From assembly GCA_030761205.1 (NCBI GenBank), contig JAULJL010000033.1, positions 6,331,501 through 6,395,500 of the forward strand: a DNA stretch of 64,000 bases, written 5' to 3'. Shown one piece after another: positions 11,357 through 23,817 of the stretch. Numbering within the stretch: position 1 is the first letter of the stretch; each line of letters opens with the position of its first letter. The notes below the pieces were generated by a model. It made no database searches, was not told the DNA's origin, and worked only from the letters and a program-made list of their open reading frames with translations. The translations under genes were made by a program, and so were the position numbers. The stretch comes from Fremontodendron californicum. Lineage: Eukaryota > Streptophyta > Magnoliopsida > Malvales > Malvaceae.

Positions 11357-12645
11357 AATAGGTAATTTCTTTCAATAAATCATCTAATTTGACACGCACC
11401 TTTCTCAGTATATACACCTGTTATATGAGTTTATTGTGAGTATCCTGTATTGGTGAAAACTTAATTAAGTTGGTGCTGCTGCCTTGCCAATGTTGTTTAA
11501 GGAGTTCTATATCGAGTTGGTTAAATTTAGGTAATTGAACATATATCTGATAAAACTATAAAAGGAGAGCTAAGTGTTGTTGATTAGGCTATTGCAGTTT
11601 TTGTCATAGAATGAAAGTTTTTGTTGGAGAAAATGTAGGATATATGTAGAGCAATGTACACAAATGTTTTTGTTGGAGAATGAAAGCTTTTGTTGGACAA
11701 ATATATCAGTTTCTGTAGAATGGATAAGTAATAAATACTTCTGCAAAATATGCATTTTTAGGTTTGTTGGTTGACATTTGATTTACTGTTAACTCTTCAG
11801 AATGTTAATGATTTTATTATTGCTTTTTTTTTTATGCTGCAACATGATTTTACCTGATAATATTTATTTGTATCAGCTTTCATTATAGCTGACAGAATTT
11901 TGGATCTGCCACTATGCTGTTGTACTTATCTTACAATGTTATTTGAGTTTATTGTGAGTATTTTAACTTGGTGAAAGGTTAATTGAATATGAGGAAATAA
12001 CAGTATACACTATCTATTCTTTAGTCCTTAGGCAATTTCTTATCTATGAATTGTGATCTCCACAGATTTCAACCACGGCATGGGACAGTCTTCACGTGGA
12101 GCTGAAAGCAATAATTTGCTTGAACATGGATAAGTTAGTTGAATCTACCTGTTGGCATGAATAGAAAAGGGATAAAACTTAACTGACTAATTTTGTAATA
12201 CTAACATCAATGGAAGGAGGCAATTGAATTTTGTAATACTAATTTTGTAATAATAATATGTAAATTATTATGTAAATTATTATGTAACCAAAAAAGCATC
12301 TCACGTTTAATTAAAAAAAGGTGAAGGAGTATGTTTCACAAGAAATCCAAATGACCTCCAAAGGAAACGTATTGTTTGCATATAACAAGCATACATTGTT
12401 TGCATACAATACTCACGACACTTAACTAAGAGTTACCTAAACTCAGTTTGGAATAACCTTAAAAAAAAATTCATTGTGGTATCCAAAGAGATAGATGATT
12501 TATGTTTCACTTCTTAAGTATTTATCCTGTACACATTACAGGATGTATATGCAACCTAAAGCTGAAAATTTTCACTTATGAAAATGTCCACTTATGAAAA
12601 CATCAACAAATTGAAGTCTCAAAATTGTATCATAGACTTCACCTA
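11357..12645. other. Intergenic between convergent transposon genes
   Basis: This is AT-rich sequence between the 3' ends of the Ulp1-like gene (+) and the FAR1-like gene (-). A small imperfect repeat of GAATGAAAGTTTTTGTTGG occurs at about 11610-11700. No coding signal is visible. Confidence 0.6.
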
Positions 12646-13405
12646 TCAACTTGGTGATCTAAACCAGCCAGAGAAGTCTGATTGTTTAGCTTCATTAGAT
12701 CTTTCTTCGTAATTGCTGAATGAAAATGAGTCGTCCTAAAAATATTAATTATAACGTTAGTCATATGCTCAACAATTAATTCTTTGATGGTGCGCAATAC
12801 CCGAAACCAATTAAAGCGTAGAAGAAACAAAATGAAACATTACCTGCATCTTGTTGTTCTCTTCAGCATGCATAGTTGGGAAAAAGGCTTCAGTCTCCAC
12901 TTCATCTTCTCCCTATGAGGATATAAGGTAATTAATCAACCAACATCATAGTGTTAAAACTTTAAAAACACCAATTATAAGTAATGTAAATCTCACATCA
13001 TCAGAAGTTAACTTTGTATATGGGTTTCCCCAGCACCCAACCCCAGGTTGTACTGAATATTGTAACTCATTGTCACTATTACAAGTAAGGTTGTCGAGAC
13101 CAGCACTTTGCATTCCAATTTTCAAAAGTGGGCAAGTAACTTTAGTATGTCCTTCCATTCTGCAGTACCCACACTTTCTAACTTTGGACGATGTTTTCTT
13201 TTTCCCTACTTCTTTCCCTTTAGCCCGTCTCGTAATAGGGTTTCGTACTTTTCCTATCTTTGACATCTCAGCTACGGGATCATTCAGCCCACACAATTCC
13301 TCCATTTCAACAGTCAATCTATTAATTTCACTTCTTGCTTTATTAAACGACTCAGTTGTTTTGGATGCTACATAGCACATTCGGTTACAACTAGAACTTA
13401 GTGAT
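12646..13405 (-). pseudogene. FAR1/FHY3-like transposase gene, 3' part (three exons)
   Basis: This continues the gene split by the solo LTR next to it. Reading leftward, the first exon (13405 to 12997) contains basic sequence and a CCHC-like zinc knuckle, RKCGYCRMEGHTKVTCPL, as in FAR1-related proteins, and ends at TSDD before a GTGAGA donor. Exon 2 (12912-12844) is 69 bases, phase 0, acidic (GEDEVETEAFFPTM), followed by GTAATG. Exon 3 (12735-12646) is 90 bases and ends in SGWFRSPS followed by TGA. Both introns have GT..AG borders and all phases agree, so this tail was a functional spliced gene until recently. FAR1/FHY3 proteins are transcription factors domesticated from Mutator-like transposases. 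Confidence 0.8.
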
Positions 13406-15170
13406 TGATGCACCCAAAAGAGTGTATCTTATTTAACCTTGCACTAAAAAGATAAATTGTAAGTATAGTAGTTAGCAAGGGTCGAGTCCTCAGGGATTGG
13501 GTTTTAGTTTATAAGTTAATAGTTTAAAACTTAAATTCAAGAACAATAAAAGAAAAGGGGTTTTTGAAGCCAGATTTAAACTAAAGTAAATAATAAGAAT
13601 AAGATGCAAGGCGGTATAACCAGCCAATAAAAATATATATACTAAATTAGGCGGTATAACCAGCCAATAAAAATAAATATACTTTTAAAAATAAGCAAAC
13701 TAAAAGTAAGAAAACAAGTAAGAAGAATCAAATATGAAAAATATGGTTAAGGTTTCATTCTCCACCACTAGACATCATTAAGAATCAATTTCAGATCTAT
13801 CAATATCAACCAACTATCAAAGTTAACAACCGTAGATAACAACAAGCTCTGTTATCCCAATCTTTCCTTAGTTTTTCGTTAAATAGAACAAGCTCTCTAT
13901 TTAATCTCTAACCATTAAACAACCTAGAATAAGCTCTCTAAATTCAATTTAATGGCAGCTTTATGATGAGAAAGATAGGTTGATCTAAGCAACAAACACA
14001 TAAGCTCGGATTGTTCAACTTAGGTTATGTTCCACTTTGCAATTATTAAAAACTTGACCATAATCATTAATCACAAATTGCCACTTATGAATAGGAAATC
14101 AAGACAATTACACGGATCAAGATTCCTAAACTAGCAATAGATAATTATCAAGATCTATCTAGTTGTACACCTAAATAAATCAAGACAACATCATGAACAA
14201 TTCTTGTAGAAGAACATAAGCAACTTTGATAGAAAATTAATGATAGATAGAATCTAAAAATCAATCACAAAACATGTCTAGGGCTTTGAAATCACCCTTA
14301 ACCAAATAGAAGTTTAGCCTAGCATAGGCATTGTAAACATAAACATAAAATTAAAGAGAATCTAAGAAGGAAATAAAAGAAAGAAAGAAGAAGAAGAAAA
14401 TAAAGAAAAAGAAAACTAGAGAAAAGAAAGAAGAAGAAAACTTAGAGAATTTTATTACAATGGCTAATATCCTACCAATGTACAATATGATCCTCTACAA
14501 TCATCCAAGGCCCTCTATTTATACACATTTTGGAGGGCTAAATGACAAGAGACAAGCTTTACAAATTTCAAAGGTAGGTATAATAGGTGGGTGCATTTTT
14601 CTAACAATTTTCGTCATATTGTATGACAATTCTGATCAGCCAGCTTGATGGTCGATTTTGTCAATATTGGAGGCCTGATCTGATCACATGGTCTTCTAGA
14701 AAAATGTTCCCCTATCAGTTACTGATCCATAGCCGTTGGAATCAGCTCATTTGCTGATGTGGATAAGAAGATATGAGCAAAATACGAAAACAGGTCAGCA
14801 CAGACGTCATTGCACATCAGCCAACTTGATGGTCGATTTCGCTAGGGAAAACGACTCCGTTTCAAGAAGTGTAAAACATGAAAAAGATAGATATGCCTCT
14901 TAGATTTGCACGGCTACAAATTTCAGCCTTATTGCTTCAGTGAAACTCGAGATATAGCTGATATGGCAGAAGGTGTCGGAACTGGAATTGAACTGGATTT
15001 GCCCTTAATTCTAGTAATCTGAAATCACTCAAAGAAACTTGTGAAAAACACCAAATTACATAAAAATATAAAAAATCATAAACACGATTAGACTAAGCAA
15101 TAATAACTCGTATTTGACACAAAGCAATAATAAAACATAACTAAAAACTATATAATTATACGAGTTATCA
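13406..15170 (-). mobile_element. Solo Athila-type LTR inserted in the FAR1-like gene
   Basis: Read on the minus strand it begins TGATAACTCGTATAATTATA, the same start as both LTRs of the complete Athila element at 27623-37280, and ends GGTGCATCA. It is flanked by a perfect 5-base duplication, GTGAT (13401-13405 and 15171-15175). The first two thirds match the other LTRs well, including a TATAAATAG box near 14514-14523 and an AATAAA near 14450. Its last third differs, making it 1765 rather than 1507 bases. It contains two copies of GGCGGTATAACCAGCC (13610 and 13650), which in the complete element lie outside the LTR, in the leader. No internal region is present, so it is a product of LTR-LTR recombination. 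Confidence 0.9.
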
Positions 15171-17061
15171 GTGATGCATACCGCACCATTTGCATCATCT
15201 CAGGTGGAACATCGTTCTGCACAAACGATGGGGCACATAGTTTGGAATTTTTTGTCCATCGATGCATAATCAAAGATGTAGGAAGATGAGACATATCTTC
15301 AAGCTTCATCACATGAATTTGATGCCTACAAGGCAAACCAACTGTCTCAAATTTTCGGCAAGAACATTCAATAGTTTGCGCAGCTGCATCAAAGACAACT
15401 GCAACCCTTCGGTAAGGTTCCCTGTACTTGCCTAAAAAATAGATCAGCGTTAATTCATTTTCTACAATTGGTTCACGGATACGATACAACGTCTCTTGCT
15501 AAAGCTCTTCTTGGAAAAGAGAGAATGATTCCCTTGTGTACATAGTTGCCGCATGACCTTCAATGTCATCTAACTTGCTTAAATGGTATGGCCTTGTCTC
15601 CTTACTGAAGTAATCAGCCTCCAATTTGTTGGTCCGCATTCTACTCACCCCTTGATCAATTGAATGAACAAAGTCAAGATATGTTTTTTTTCGACTTCAA
15701 GTATATAGCAAGCGAAGCATTCAAGGACTCACACCTTTGTATGGTTCGTAATGTCCCAAAAAATTGTCTTGTAATATATGCTTGTGCCCATATCTCCCTA
15801 GTTCTATCTTTTTCGACTATCCAAGGGTGCTTTTCAACATTAAATTGTCTGATCATTACAGTCCACTCACGATCAAAATCATTCGGTGTCCACCATGAAG
15901 TCATGCATCTACAAAATTCCTGAGCAAATAATGGATCACTGATATTTGCCTGTGCATTGCGAGCTAGGTGCCACGTACAAAGTCTGTGTCTAGCATCGGG
16001 AAAAACAGTTCTAATTGCTCTTTGCATTGCCCTATCCCCGTCAGTAACAACTGAATTAGGACGTTTGTTATGCATTGCTTCTAGGAAAGTTCTCAAAACC
16101 CACACAAAGGTATCAGTTGTCTCATCAGCAAGTATAGCAACTCCAAAACAATTGTTTGATGATGGTGATTCACACCGACTATAGGCATCAGAGGCCTATC
16201 ATAAGTATTCTTCTTATACGTGGTGTTGAACGCTATAACATCCCCAAAGCATGCATAGTCCAACAGTGAAGTAGCATCTGCCCAAAAAAGATTATGCAAT
16301 CGCGTATCATCATCAGTGTTATATTTCATATAAAAACCAATATCCAATTCCTTCTTAATTTCAAAGTAAGAAATAACAGCATTCACATCACCATCAACTA
16401 TTTCAGCTTTACTGAAGGCATGTAGCGCGTTGTAAAGGTCTTTTGCAACAAAACCAACATTTTCAAATCCACCAGCTTGTTGAACAAGGTAGTTCATTAT
16501 CTGTGATGTACAGACCCCAACGGATTTCATAGCTTTTGCTTCAGCTAAATCTGATTCTTTAATTTCTCGATGTGACCGAATAAAAGATTTATGAGATGAA
16601 TCACACATATCATGATTATGATCCTCCTCACAATATGTGATTACCCACTTCCCTGAACCCTGCATGTTGACACGTACACTAGCCTTACATCCGATTCTAG
16701 ACAACGGTCTAGCACTTCTTTTACGATTGCAGTGTTCTATTTTCTCAATCTTGAATCCTTCTTTTGAACAACAAAAGTTTTGACCTACAAGACTACCAGT
16801 ATCATTACGTCTTGTAGTTCCCCGACGAACACCAAAACCCTTCTGAAAAGTGTATGCCTTGTAAAATTTCCATGCAATATCCACTGAATCAAAACTCATA
16901 CCAAGTATCTCTTCTCTACATAATCTACTCAAACCCTTATTATTATGAGAAATTGAACCTTGAAATTCAACAATATTAGGAGATTCTGAATTCGAACGAC
17001 GATCCTCGGAATCGAGAAACATGTTCGTTTCCTCATCAAAATTTAGTGTTCTACAATCCAT
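15171..17061 (-). pseudogene. FAR1/FHY3-like (MULE transposase-related) gene, 5' part, broken
   Basis: The ATG is at 17061. The first frame (17061-16093) has an acidic N-terminus, then the FAR1 DNA-binding domain at about residues 70-160 (AWKFYKAYTFQKGFGVRRG, GCKASVRV, CEEDHNHD). The start of the MULE transposase domain follows (FGDVIAFNTTYKKNTYDRPL, GVNHHHQTIV). A one-base frameshift near 16143-16148 moves the reading to 16105-15674 (VVTDGDRAMQRAIRTVFPDA, RHRLCTWHLARN). Another frameshift lies in an A run near 15685, and there is a TAG at 15499-15501. The last piece carries a SWIM zinc finger (ECSCRKFETVGLPCRHQIH). It is interrupted after MVRYASL by the solo LTR and resumes on the other side. 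It may have been the transposase of the surrounding element or a domesticated copy. Confidence 0.88.
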
Positions 17062-17115
17062 TAAAATTCTGAAGAAAAAAAAAACATATATCTTGTAAAG
17101 GCAAAAAATTAAATT

Positions 17116-17292
17116 CTATTACTTAAAAATTAGATATTTTATAACAAGTAAAATAACCGGTTCCATGAAAATTCTATTACTTAAACATTCTATTCACTAA
17201 CCCATGAAAATATTTATGAATATTAGACATTTTATAACAAGTAAAATAACTGATTCCATGAAAATTCTATTACTTAAACATTGTACACTAAC
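17116..17292 (+). repeat. Direct duplication upstream of the FAR1-like gene
   Basis: A block including TTTTATAACAAGTAAAATAA, TTCCATGAAAATTC and TATTACTTAAACATT occurs twice, about 103 bases apart, in the presumed 5' flank of the FAR1-like gene. It may be a duplicated promoter segment. Confidence 0.75.
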
Positions 17293-17714
17293 CTTTGTAT
17301 GGAATATTTGCTTCAATATTGTGCTTCAAAAAATCGCCCAAAAAATCACAAGTTTTTAACTAATAAGCCTGTGCTAAAACAAAACCTCGTCTGTTGCTCT
17401 TTGCTACAACAAAAAACTCTCTCAGCTAACATATTTGAAGTAACAAAAAAATATCTCAGCTAAAAGTAAAGTTGTTGAGAATTAAATAATGCATTTAATA
17501 TAGACAAACATATTTAAAGTATGTAATTAATTGTCTTCAACTAACATATTTTACTTACCGACTATTTACACGACGTGGGTGAAGCAATATTTTCCCATTT
17601 AATATGTCTATTTAAGTTCAAATAAAGTGATTTTATCAATAAATAATTTATGCATGCATTATATTAATGTTAAGTGATAAAAACATAATTGCTAAACATA
17701 TTACATATCTTGAA
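17293..17714. other. AT-rich sequence, no gene seen
   Basis: This stretch separates the duplicated flank from the satellite. One small open frame (17281-17463) has no recognisable motif. Confidence 0.5.
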
Positions 17715-20265
17715 ATATGTAATATGTAATTTATCATATTTATATTTAATTTAGCACGTTTATATGTAATTTGTCATCTTTTACATATAAAAATGATAAA
17801 TTACATATAAACATGACCAAATGACAAATTACATATAAACATGACCAAATGAGAAATTACATATAAACATGACAAATTACATATAAACATTTAAACTTGA
17901 CAAATTACATATAAATATGACAAATTACATATAAACTTGACGGAATTACATATAAGTATGAACAAATGATAAATTAAATATAAAGATGACAAATTATATA
18001 TAAATATGAGAAATTACATATAAATATAACAAATTACATCAAAACATGATCAAATGATAAATTTCATATAAAAAAGACAAATTACATATAAACATGAGAA
18101 ATTACGTAATTTGTCATGTTTATATTTAATTCGTCAAGTGTATATGTAATTTGTCATGTTTATATGTAATTCGTCAAGTTTATATGTTTATATTTAATTT
18201 GTCATGTTTATATGTAATTTCTCATGTTTATAAGTCATTTGTCATCTTGATATGTAATTTGTCATTTGATCATGTTTATATGTAATTTGTCATGTTTATA
18301 TGTAATTTGTCATGTTTATATGTAATTCATCAAGTTTATATGTTTATATGTAATTTGCCATGTTTATATATAATTTCTCATGTTTATAAGTAATTTGTCA
18401 TCTTGATATGTAATTTGTCATTTGATCATGCTTATATGTAATTTGTCATGTTTATATGTAATTATTCAAGTTTATATGTAATTTGTCATGTTTATATGTA
18501 ATTCGTCAAGTTTATATGTTTATATGTAATTTGTCATGTTTATATGTAATTTCTCATGTTTATAAGCCATTTATCATCTTGATATGTAATTTGTCATTTG
18601 GTCATGTTTATATGTAATTTGTCATGTTTATATGTAATTCGTCAAGTTTATATGTAATTTGTCATGTTTATATGTAATTCGTCAAGTTTATATGTTTATA
18701 TGTAATTTGTCATGTTTATATGTAATTTGTCATGTTTATAAGTAATTTGTCATCTTCAAATGTAATTTGTTATTTCGTCATGTTTATATATAATTTGTCA
18801 TGTTTATATGTAATTATTCAAGTTTATATGTAATTTGTCATGTTTATATGTAATTCCTCAAGTTTATATGTTTATATGTAATTTGTCATGTTTAAATGTA
18901 ATTTCTCATGTTTATAAGTAATTTGTCATCTTGATATGTAATTTGTCATTTGGTCATGTTTATATGTAATTTGTCATGTTTATATGTAATTTGTCATTTC
19001 GTCATGTTTATATGTAATTTGTCATGTTTATATGTAATTTGTCATGTTTATATCTAATGTCTCATGTTTATAAGTAATTTGTCATCTTCATATATAAATT
19101 GTCATTTCGTCATGTTTATATGTAATTTGTCATGTTTAATATGTAATTATTCAAGTTTATATGTAATTTGTCATATTTATATGTAATGTCTCATGTTTGT
19201 CATCTTTATATGCAATTTCTGATGTTTATATGTAATCTGTCATCTTGATATGTAATTTGTCATTTGATTATGTTTATATGTAATTTGTCATGTTTATATG
19301 TAATTTGTCATGTTTATATGTAATTTGTGAAGTTTATATGTTTATATGTAATTTGTCATGTTTATATATAATTTGTCATGTTTATATGTAATTCGTCAAA
19401 TTTATATATAATTTGTTATGTTTATATGTAATTCGTCAAGTTTATATGTTTATATGTAATTTGTCATGTTTATATGTAATTTGTCATGTTTATAAGTAAT
19501 TTGTCATCTTCAAATGTAATTTGTTCTTTCGTCATGTTTATATGTAATTTGTCATGTTTATATGTAATTATTCAAGTTTATATGTAATTTGTCATGTTTA
19601 TATGTAATTTGTCATTTTCATATGTAATTTGTCATTTTGTCATGCGTATATGTAATGTGTCATGTTTATATGTAATTATTCAAGTTTATATGTAATTTGT
19701 CATATTTTTATGTAATTTCTCATGTTTATATGTAATTTCTCATCTTCATATGTAATTTGTCATTTCGTTATGTTTATATGTAATTGGTCATATTTATATG
19801 TAAGGTTCAAGTTTATATGTAATTTGTCATATTTCTATGTAATTTCTTATGTTTGTCATGTTTATATGTAATTTGTCATGTTTATATATAATTGCTCACG
19901 TTTATATATAATTTGTCATCTTGATATGTAATTTGTCATTTAGTAATGTTTATATGTAGTTCGTCAAGTTTATATGTAACTTGTTATGTTTATATGTAAT
20001 TTCTCATGTTTGTATGTAATTTGTCATGTTTATATGTAATTTCTCATGTTTATATGCAATTTGTCATGTTCATATGTAATATGTTATTTGTCATGTTTAT
20101 ATGTAATTTGTTATGTTTATATGTAATTTATCATGTTTATATGTAATTTCTCATATGTAATTTGTCATGTTTATATGTAATTTCTCATGTTTGTCATGTT
20201 TATATGTGATTTCTCATGCTTATATGTAATTTCAGTTATGTTTATATGTAAAAATTGGTGACCTG
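17715..20265. repeat. About 20-bp tandem repeat array with strand switches
   Basis: The dominant unit is TTTATATGTAATTTGTCATG, about 20 bases, with frequent variants (TCGTCAAG, TTATTCAAG and TTTCTCATG in place of the last part). About 17715-17785 is in one orientation, about 17788-18105 in the opposite one, and 18105-20265 returns to the first. The switch near 18105 is a palindrome around ATTACGTAAT. Higher-order blocks recur every few hundred bases. Nothing is coded here. Confidence 0.93.
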
Positions 20266-20292
20266 GTAACCTGCTACTCAGGTTTCCTAATT

Positions 20293-20319
20293 TTGGAGCC
20301 TACCAAAAACATATTTTAA
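20293..20319 (-). repeat. Candidate right terminal inverted repeat
   Basis: The reverse complement reads TTTTGGTAGGCTCCAA and pairs with 5069-5084 (15 of 16). It sits immediately after the satellite array. It could be the right end of a 15-kb Mutator-like element, or an unrelated inverted fragment of the receptor gene 3' flank. Confidence 0.33.
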
Positions 20320-21075
20320 GCAGTTCATGGTAGAACCCCCGATGGATGGTCCAGAGAGGTCAAGAAAAATATGTTAAGAAGGGGAAAATCCCAAGAAAAT
20401 TGTAATTCTCTTAGGTGAGTTATAATAATTCTCTTCGAATAACTATTATTTGTGGGTTTATATTTAATACAAAGACATTGAATCAGTGAATCATATGAAA
20501 CTACTTAATTAAAAGTTTTTAAAAATAAATATAAATAATTTTATTTTTAATAAAGTAATTTCATGTGATTCACTAACAATGTATAAATTTATACACTATT
20601 AGTGAATCAAATATAAATCATTTTTCTATTACAATAAATCAAAAAGGGTAATGCTATTTGACCTTGCACTTTATTTTTAACTCAAAAAGGAAGGAACTGT
20701 TGTGATACTTAAGGTTGCTTTCTATTTCTATTTACTGCATATATTCTTTATTTCCCACAAGTTTTTCTATCCTTTAATCTTTGTTTATTGAGGTTCTATA
20801 TTGGTTATTGATTTTTTTTGGGGTTTCAAAATTGATTTTCGAATCAAATAGGCTTGAGTTAAGCCTTAATCAGTAGCCAATCAATGGCTACCTTAATAAC
20901 AATTCTAGCTTGTTTGTTTGAATACCAAGCAAAGCCTAAATCAAGCAAACATTAAATGATTTTCTAAAACCAAACTTGGATTGTTTTTGACCAAAGATCA
21001 AATCCATTGATCTTTGGCCACTGTTGGTTTTGTTGACCTTAGGAAAACAGAGGGAAGCAATGAGAAAAGGGGAAT
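20320..21075. other. No recognisable gene
   Basis: This is AT-rich sequence with inverted short blocks around 20450-20630 (AGTGAATCA and related). No domain or repeat family is recognised. Confidence 0.5.
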
Positions 21076-22297
21076 TGTTGGGATTCGACTTCATGCCCAT
21101 ACATGAGTAAATTAAAAAAATAAACTAAATTATGCAACGAAAGATAAATATAGAAACGGTTGAAACCCTTCAGGATCTAGGTTGTGATTTTTCATGCAAT
21201 TTAAGACAATATGAACACTCATTTCTTTAAAAGGTCATACCTACTCAAAATATGGTAACTCTAAGTGTGTTGTTGCTTGCTTGGCAGCAATTAAATGATC
21301 ACCAAAAGGATTCTTCAAAATCAAAAGCTACCCAAGCGAACAACCTCTAATGGTTATGCACACAACAAATTGTCGAAGCCTCACAAGGACTAGGGATTAA
21401 TTGGTGCTAGCGGGCAAACATAAGGTCTCAATCAAAAGGCTAACTTCTCTTGTGTTTTTCTCAAGGGTAATCCTCTCAATGAGAACAATTCTCACTATGT
21501 GTGACAATCGATGAAAACAAAGTAGGAGGAAAGCAAGGGATGTGCGGCAACTAGTTCTCTTTTCTTTTACTTATTACGGCCGAATGTCATTAGGCTTCTT
21601 AGAAAGAAAAAACCAACTTTTCTAACTTTTTGAGTTTGATTCTCAGTCAAAGTTCTAGAAGAGGAACTCTTTCTCTCTTAATCAACTTATTTTTGACCAA
21701 GCACTAACTCTTAGTGTGTTAGTTGGACCTTGACCTTTTTAAGACCACATTCTACTTGAAGAGAAACTTTTTCTCTTCCTAGGTTCCATGTAGGAAAACC
21801 TTATATTATTGGATTTAAGTGATATTGATGCATTATTAATAGCGTCTTCCTTGTTTTATCTGACTCTAGTGCATACACTAACAACCTCTTACCCGCACTT
21901 GAGCCAATTATTAACATATCTAATACCTAACTCTTTGGAATTACAATTTTGTCTCAACAAGGACGTTCAATGCAACTCATGAGAAAATGCATGTTCGTAT
22001 TCTTGATAATCTTATTAACATAGTCATAATTCAGATCACAATGAGGCCTAGATTCTCATTCATATGGCTCTATTGTTATTTTAACAACTATAAGAATCTT
22101 TTAGTAGCTAGTGAGCTAATGATCTAAATACAACTCCTTTATTAAGCATAAACAAAAAAGTTGTTTATGACCTTTAAAATATAAATGTGCAATTCTCTCT
22201 AGAATATTTCCAAAAATTTGTCCTTTTACATCATGGCTATATATCACTTAATAGATTCCATGATCTTTTATATTTACAGTGTCATCATGCTCCCACA
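21076..22297. mobile_element. Candidate solo LTR, family unknown
   Basis: It starts TGTTGGGATTC and could end CTCCCACA, giving TG..CA ends with a short imperfect inverted repeat. The first 100 bases recur as a fragment at 49100-49200 (TGTTGGGATTC, CATATATGAGTAAA and TTTCAGGATCTAG are shared), so it is a repeated family. I found no clear target duplication. Confidence 0.35.
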
Positions 22298-22419
22298 ATT
22301 TTCTACTTGTGTAGAAATTAAAGGAAGTATATTCAAAACCCTTTTGAATGCTTTAAACTCTTTTAGGCCTTTTAAATATCAAATATTAATGTAAGTTATA
22401 TTCATAATTATATAACCAT

Positions 22420-22700
22420 TGTCATAACGGTTTTTCGGCCGCTAGATAAATTTTGAAAAATAAGGAGTCATCCCAATTTTGTTGTTTAGGTGTCGTTGAC
22501 CACCTAGAAAAATTTATCCATTTTATATAATTTTAAATTCAATTAAAATTTATTAAAAAGATAACTTTTTTCTACAAAAATGCAAAATTGGGTTCAGGAG
22601 TACGGTTACACGTAGGAAAGGTATTAGCACCTCACGATACCCATTTAAAAAAAGGTACCATTTAATTATGTGTTATCCCCTTAGCCTTGATAAAATGATC
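22420..22700 (-). mobile_element. Reverse-orientation Tat/Ogre-like LTR 3' end
   Basis: On the minus strand this carries the same ordered blocks as the other LTR ends: AATTAAATGGTACC, a GC hairpin region, GTAACCGTACTCC, then GGTGGTCAACGACACC. Its terminus at 22420 (TGTCATAACGG on the plus strand) is the complement of the last bases of LTR D at 53764. No primer site adjoins it. How far the LTR extends to the right is unclear. Confidence 0.65.
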
Positions 22701-23395
22701 TTAATTTTCATATTTAAAATTAATTTCCTTTAATTTATTTTTTAAAAAAAAACTTTATTTCTTTTTTTCAAAATCATTTTCCCTTTTTATGAAAACAAAA
22801 ATATTTTTTTATTTTTTATTTACTTTTTTAAAATGAAAGTAAATGAGAATATTTTATATTAAAAATCCAACTAAACATTCTAATGCTTTTGGTAGTATTT
22901 AATGAAATTTTCTCATCTAAAGATTTTACCAATATCACTACTTGTGAATTCCTTAAAGTTTCATAGTTGGAGATTCACAAAAAATTAAATGTAATGCACA
23001 TTAATTTTTATTTTTATATTATTTTTATTATTCCTCACTTTTCTCTTTTTTAAAAAATAACTTATTGATTATTTTTTAAAAAAATCATCTATGTAAAATT
23101 AATTTTGAGATAGCCCAATACTTTTGATAACATCTTATTAATCACTTTTACTTGGGATATTTTTAAAAATAATCGATACTTCAACTTTTTCAAAACAAAA
23201 CTCCCTTTTAGAAGATTTTCCCAAAAAAATAATCAATATTATTTTTCTTTTTCATAAAATATACTAATAAATTTTATTTCTTTTAAATATTTTCAAAATT
23301 TTAAACAAATATTAAGATAGACAAGTAGAAAAAAAAAATATAAAGGAAAATGATGAAAATTATACTAACAAGATTCGAAAGTCAAAAAACAAAAA
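22701..23395. other. AT-rich, probably further LTR sequence
   Basis: This contains long T and A runs and no coding signal. It may be the continuation of the reverse LTR. Confidence 0.4.
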
Positions 23396-23449
23396 TTGCT
23401 CGTTCGGTTGGGCTGCCCGCGTGAATTGACAAGTCGGCTTCTCTTTTTT

Positions 23450-23560
23450 TCCTTCCTTTTCCTTTTTTCTTTTTCTTTTTCTTTTTCTTTTTCTTTTTCC
23501 TTTTTTCTTTTTTTCTTATTTATTTCCCCTTTTTATCTTTTCTTTTCCTCTTTCTTTCCC
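23450..23560 (+). repeat. Polypyrimidine (CTTTTT)n tract
   Basis: Nearly uninterrupted C/T sequence with repeated CTTTTT units. The open frame across it is an artefact. Confidence 0.85.
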
Positions 23561-23608
23561 TTGTGCGAGTCAGGCGTGAGGGTCATCGCCGACCCTCCTG
23601 CTCAAATC

Positions 23609-23617
23609 TATAAAAGG
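23609..23617 (+). promoter_or_regulatory. Possible TATA box
   Basis: CTATAAAAGGCC follows the polypyrimidine tract and a GC-richer stretch. About 100 bases downstream is a short frame that begins MAGNPKLHPKSDG and stops after about 40 codons. It may be the promoter of an unrecognised retroelement LTR. No product is assigned. Confidence 0.3.
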
Positions 23618-23817
23618 CCTAATTGTTTTTTTCATTTCTTACAAACTCTTTCTCGATCTAACCTCTCTCCATCCCAAAACACTCTCATTTCTTTACCCGT
23701 CTTCAACCTATGGCTGGAAACCCCAAACTTCACCCAAAATCCGACGGTCGCCAACCACGCAGACCGTCGGTCACCGTTTCTGATCGTCACTTGCCGGTGA
23801 CGAAATTGTCTCAAATT

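Noticed and set aside
17715..20265. CRISPR-like regular repeats
   Set aside because: Units are adjacent and degenerate without unique spacers, and the genome is a plant. It is a satellite.
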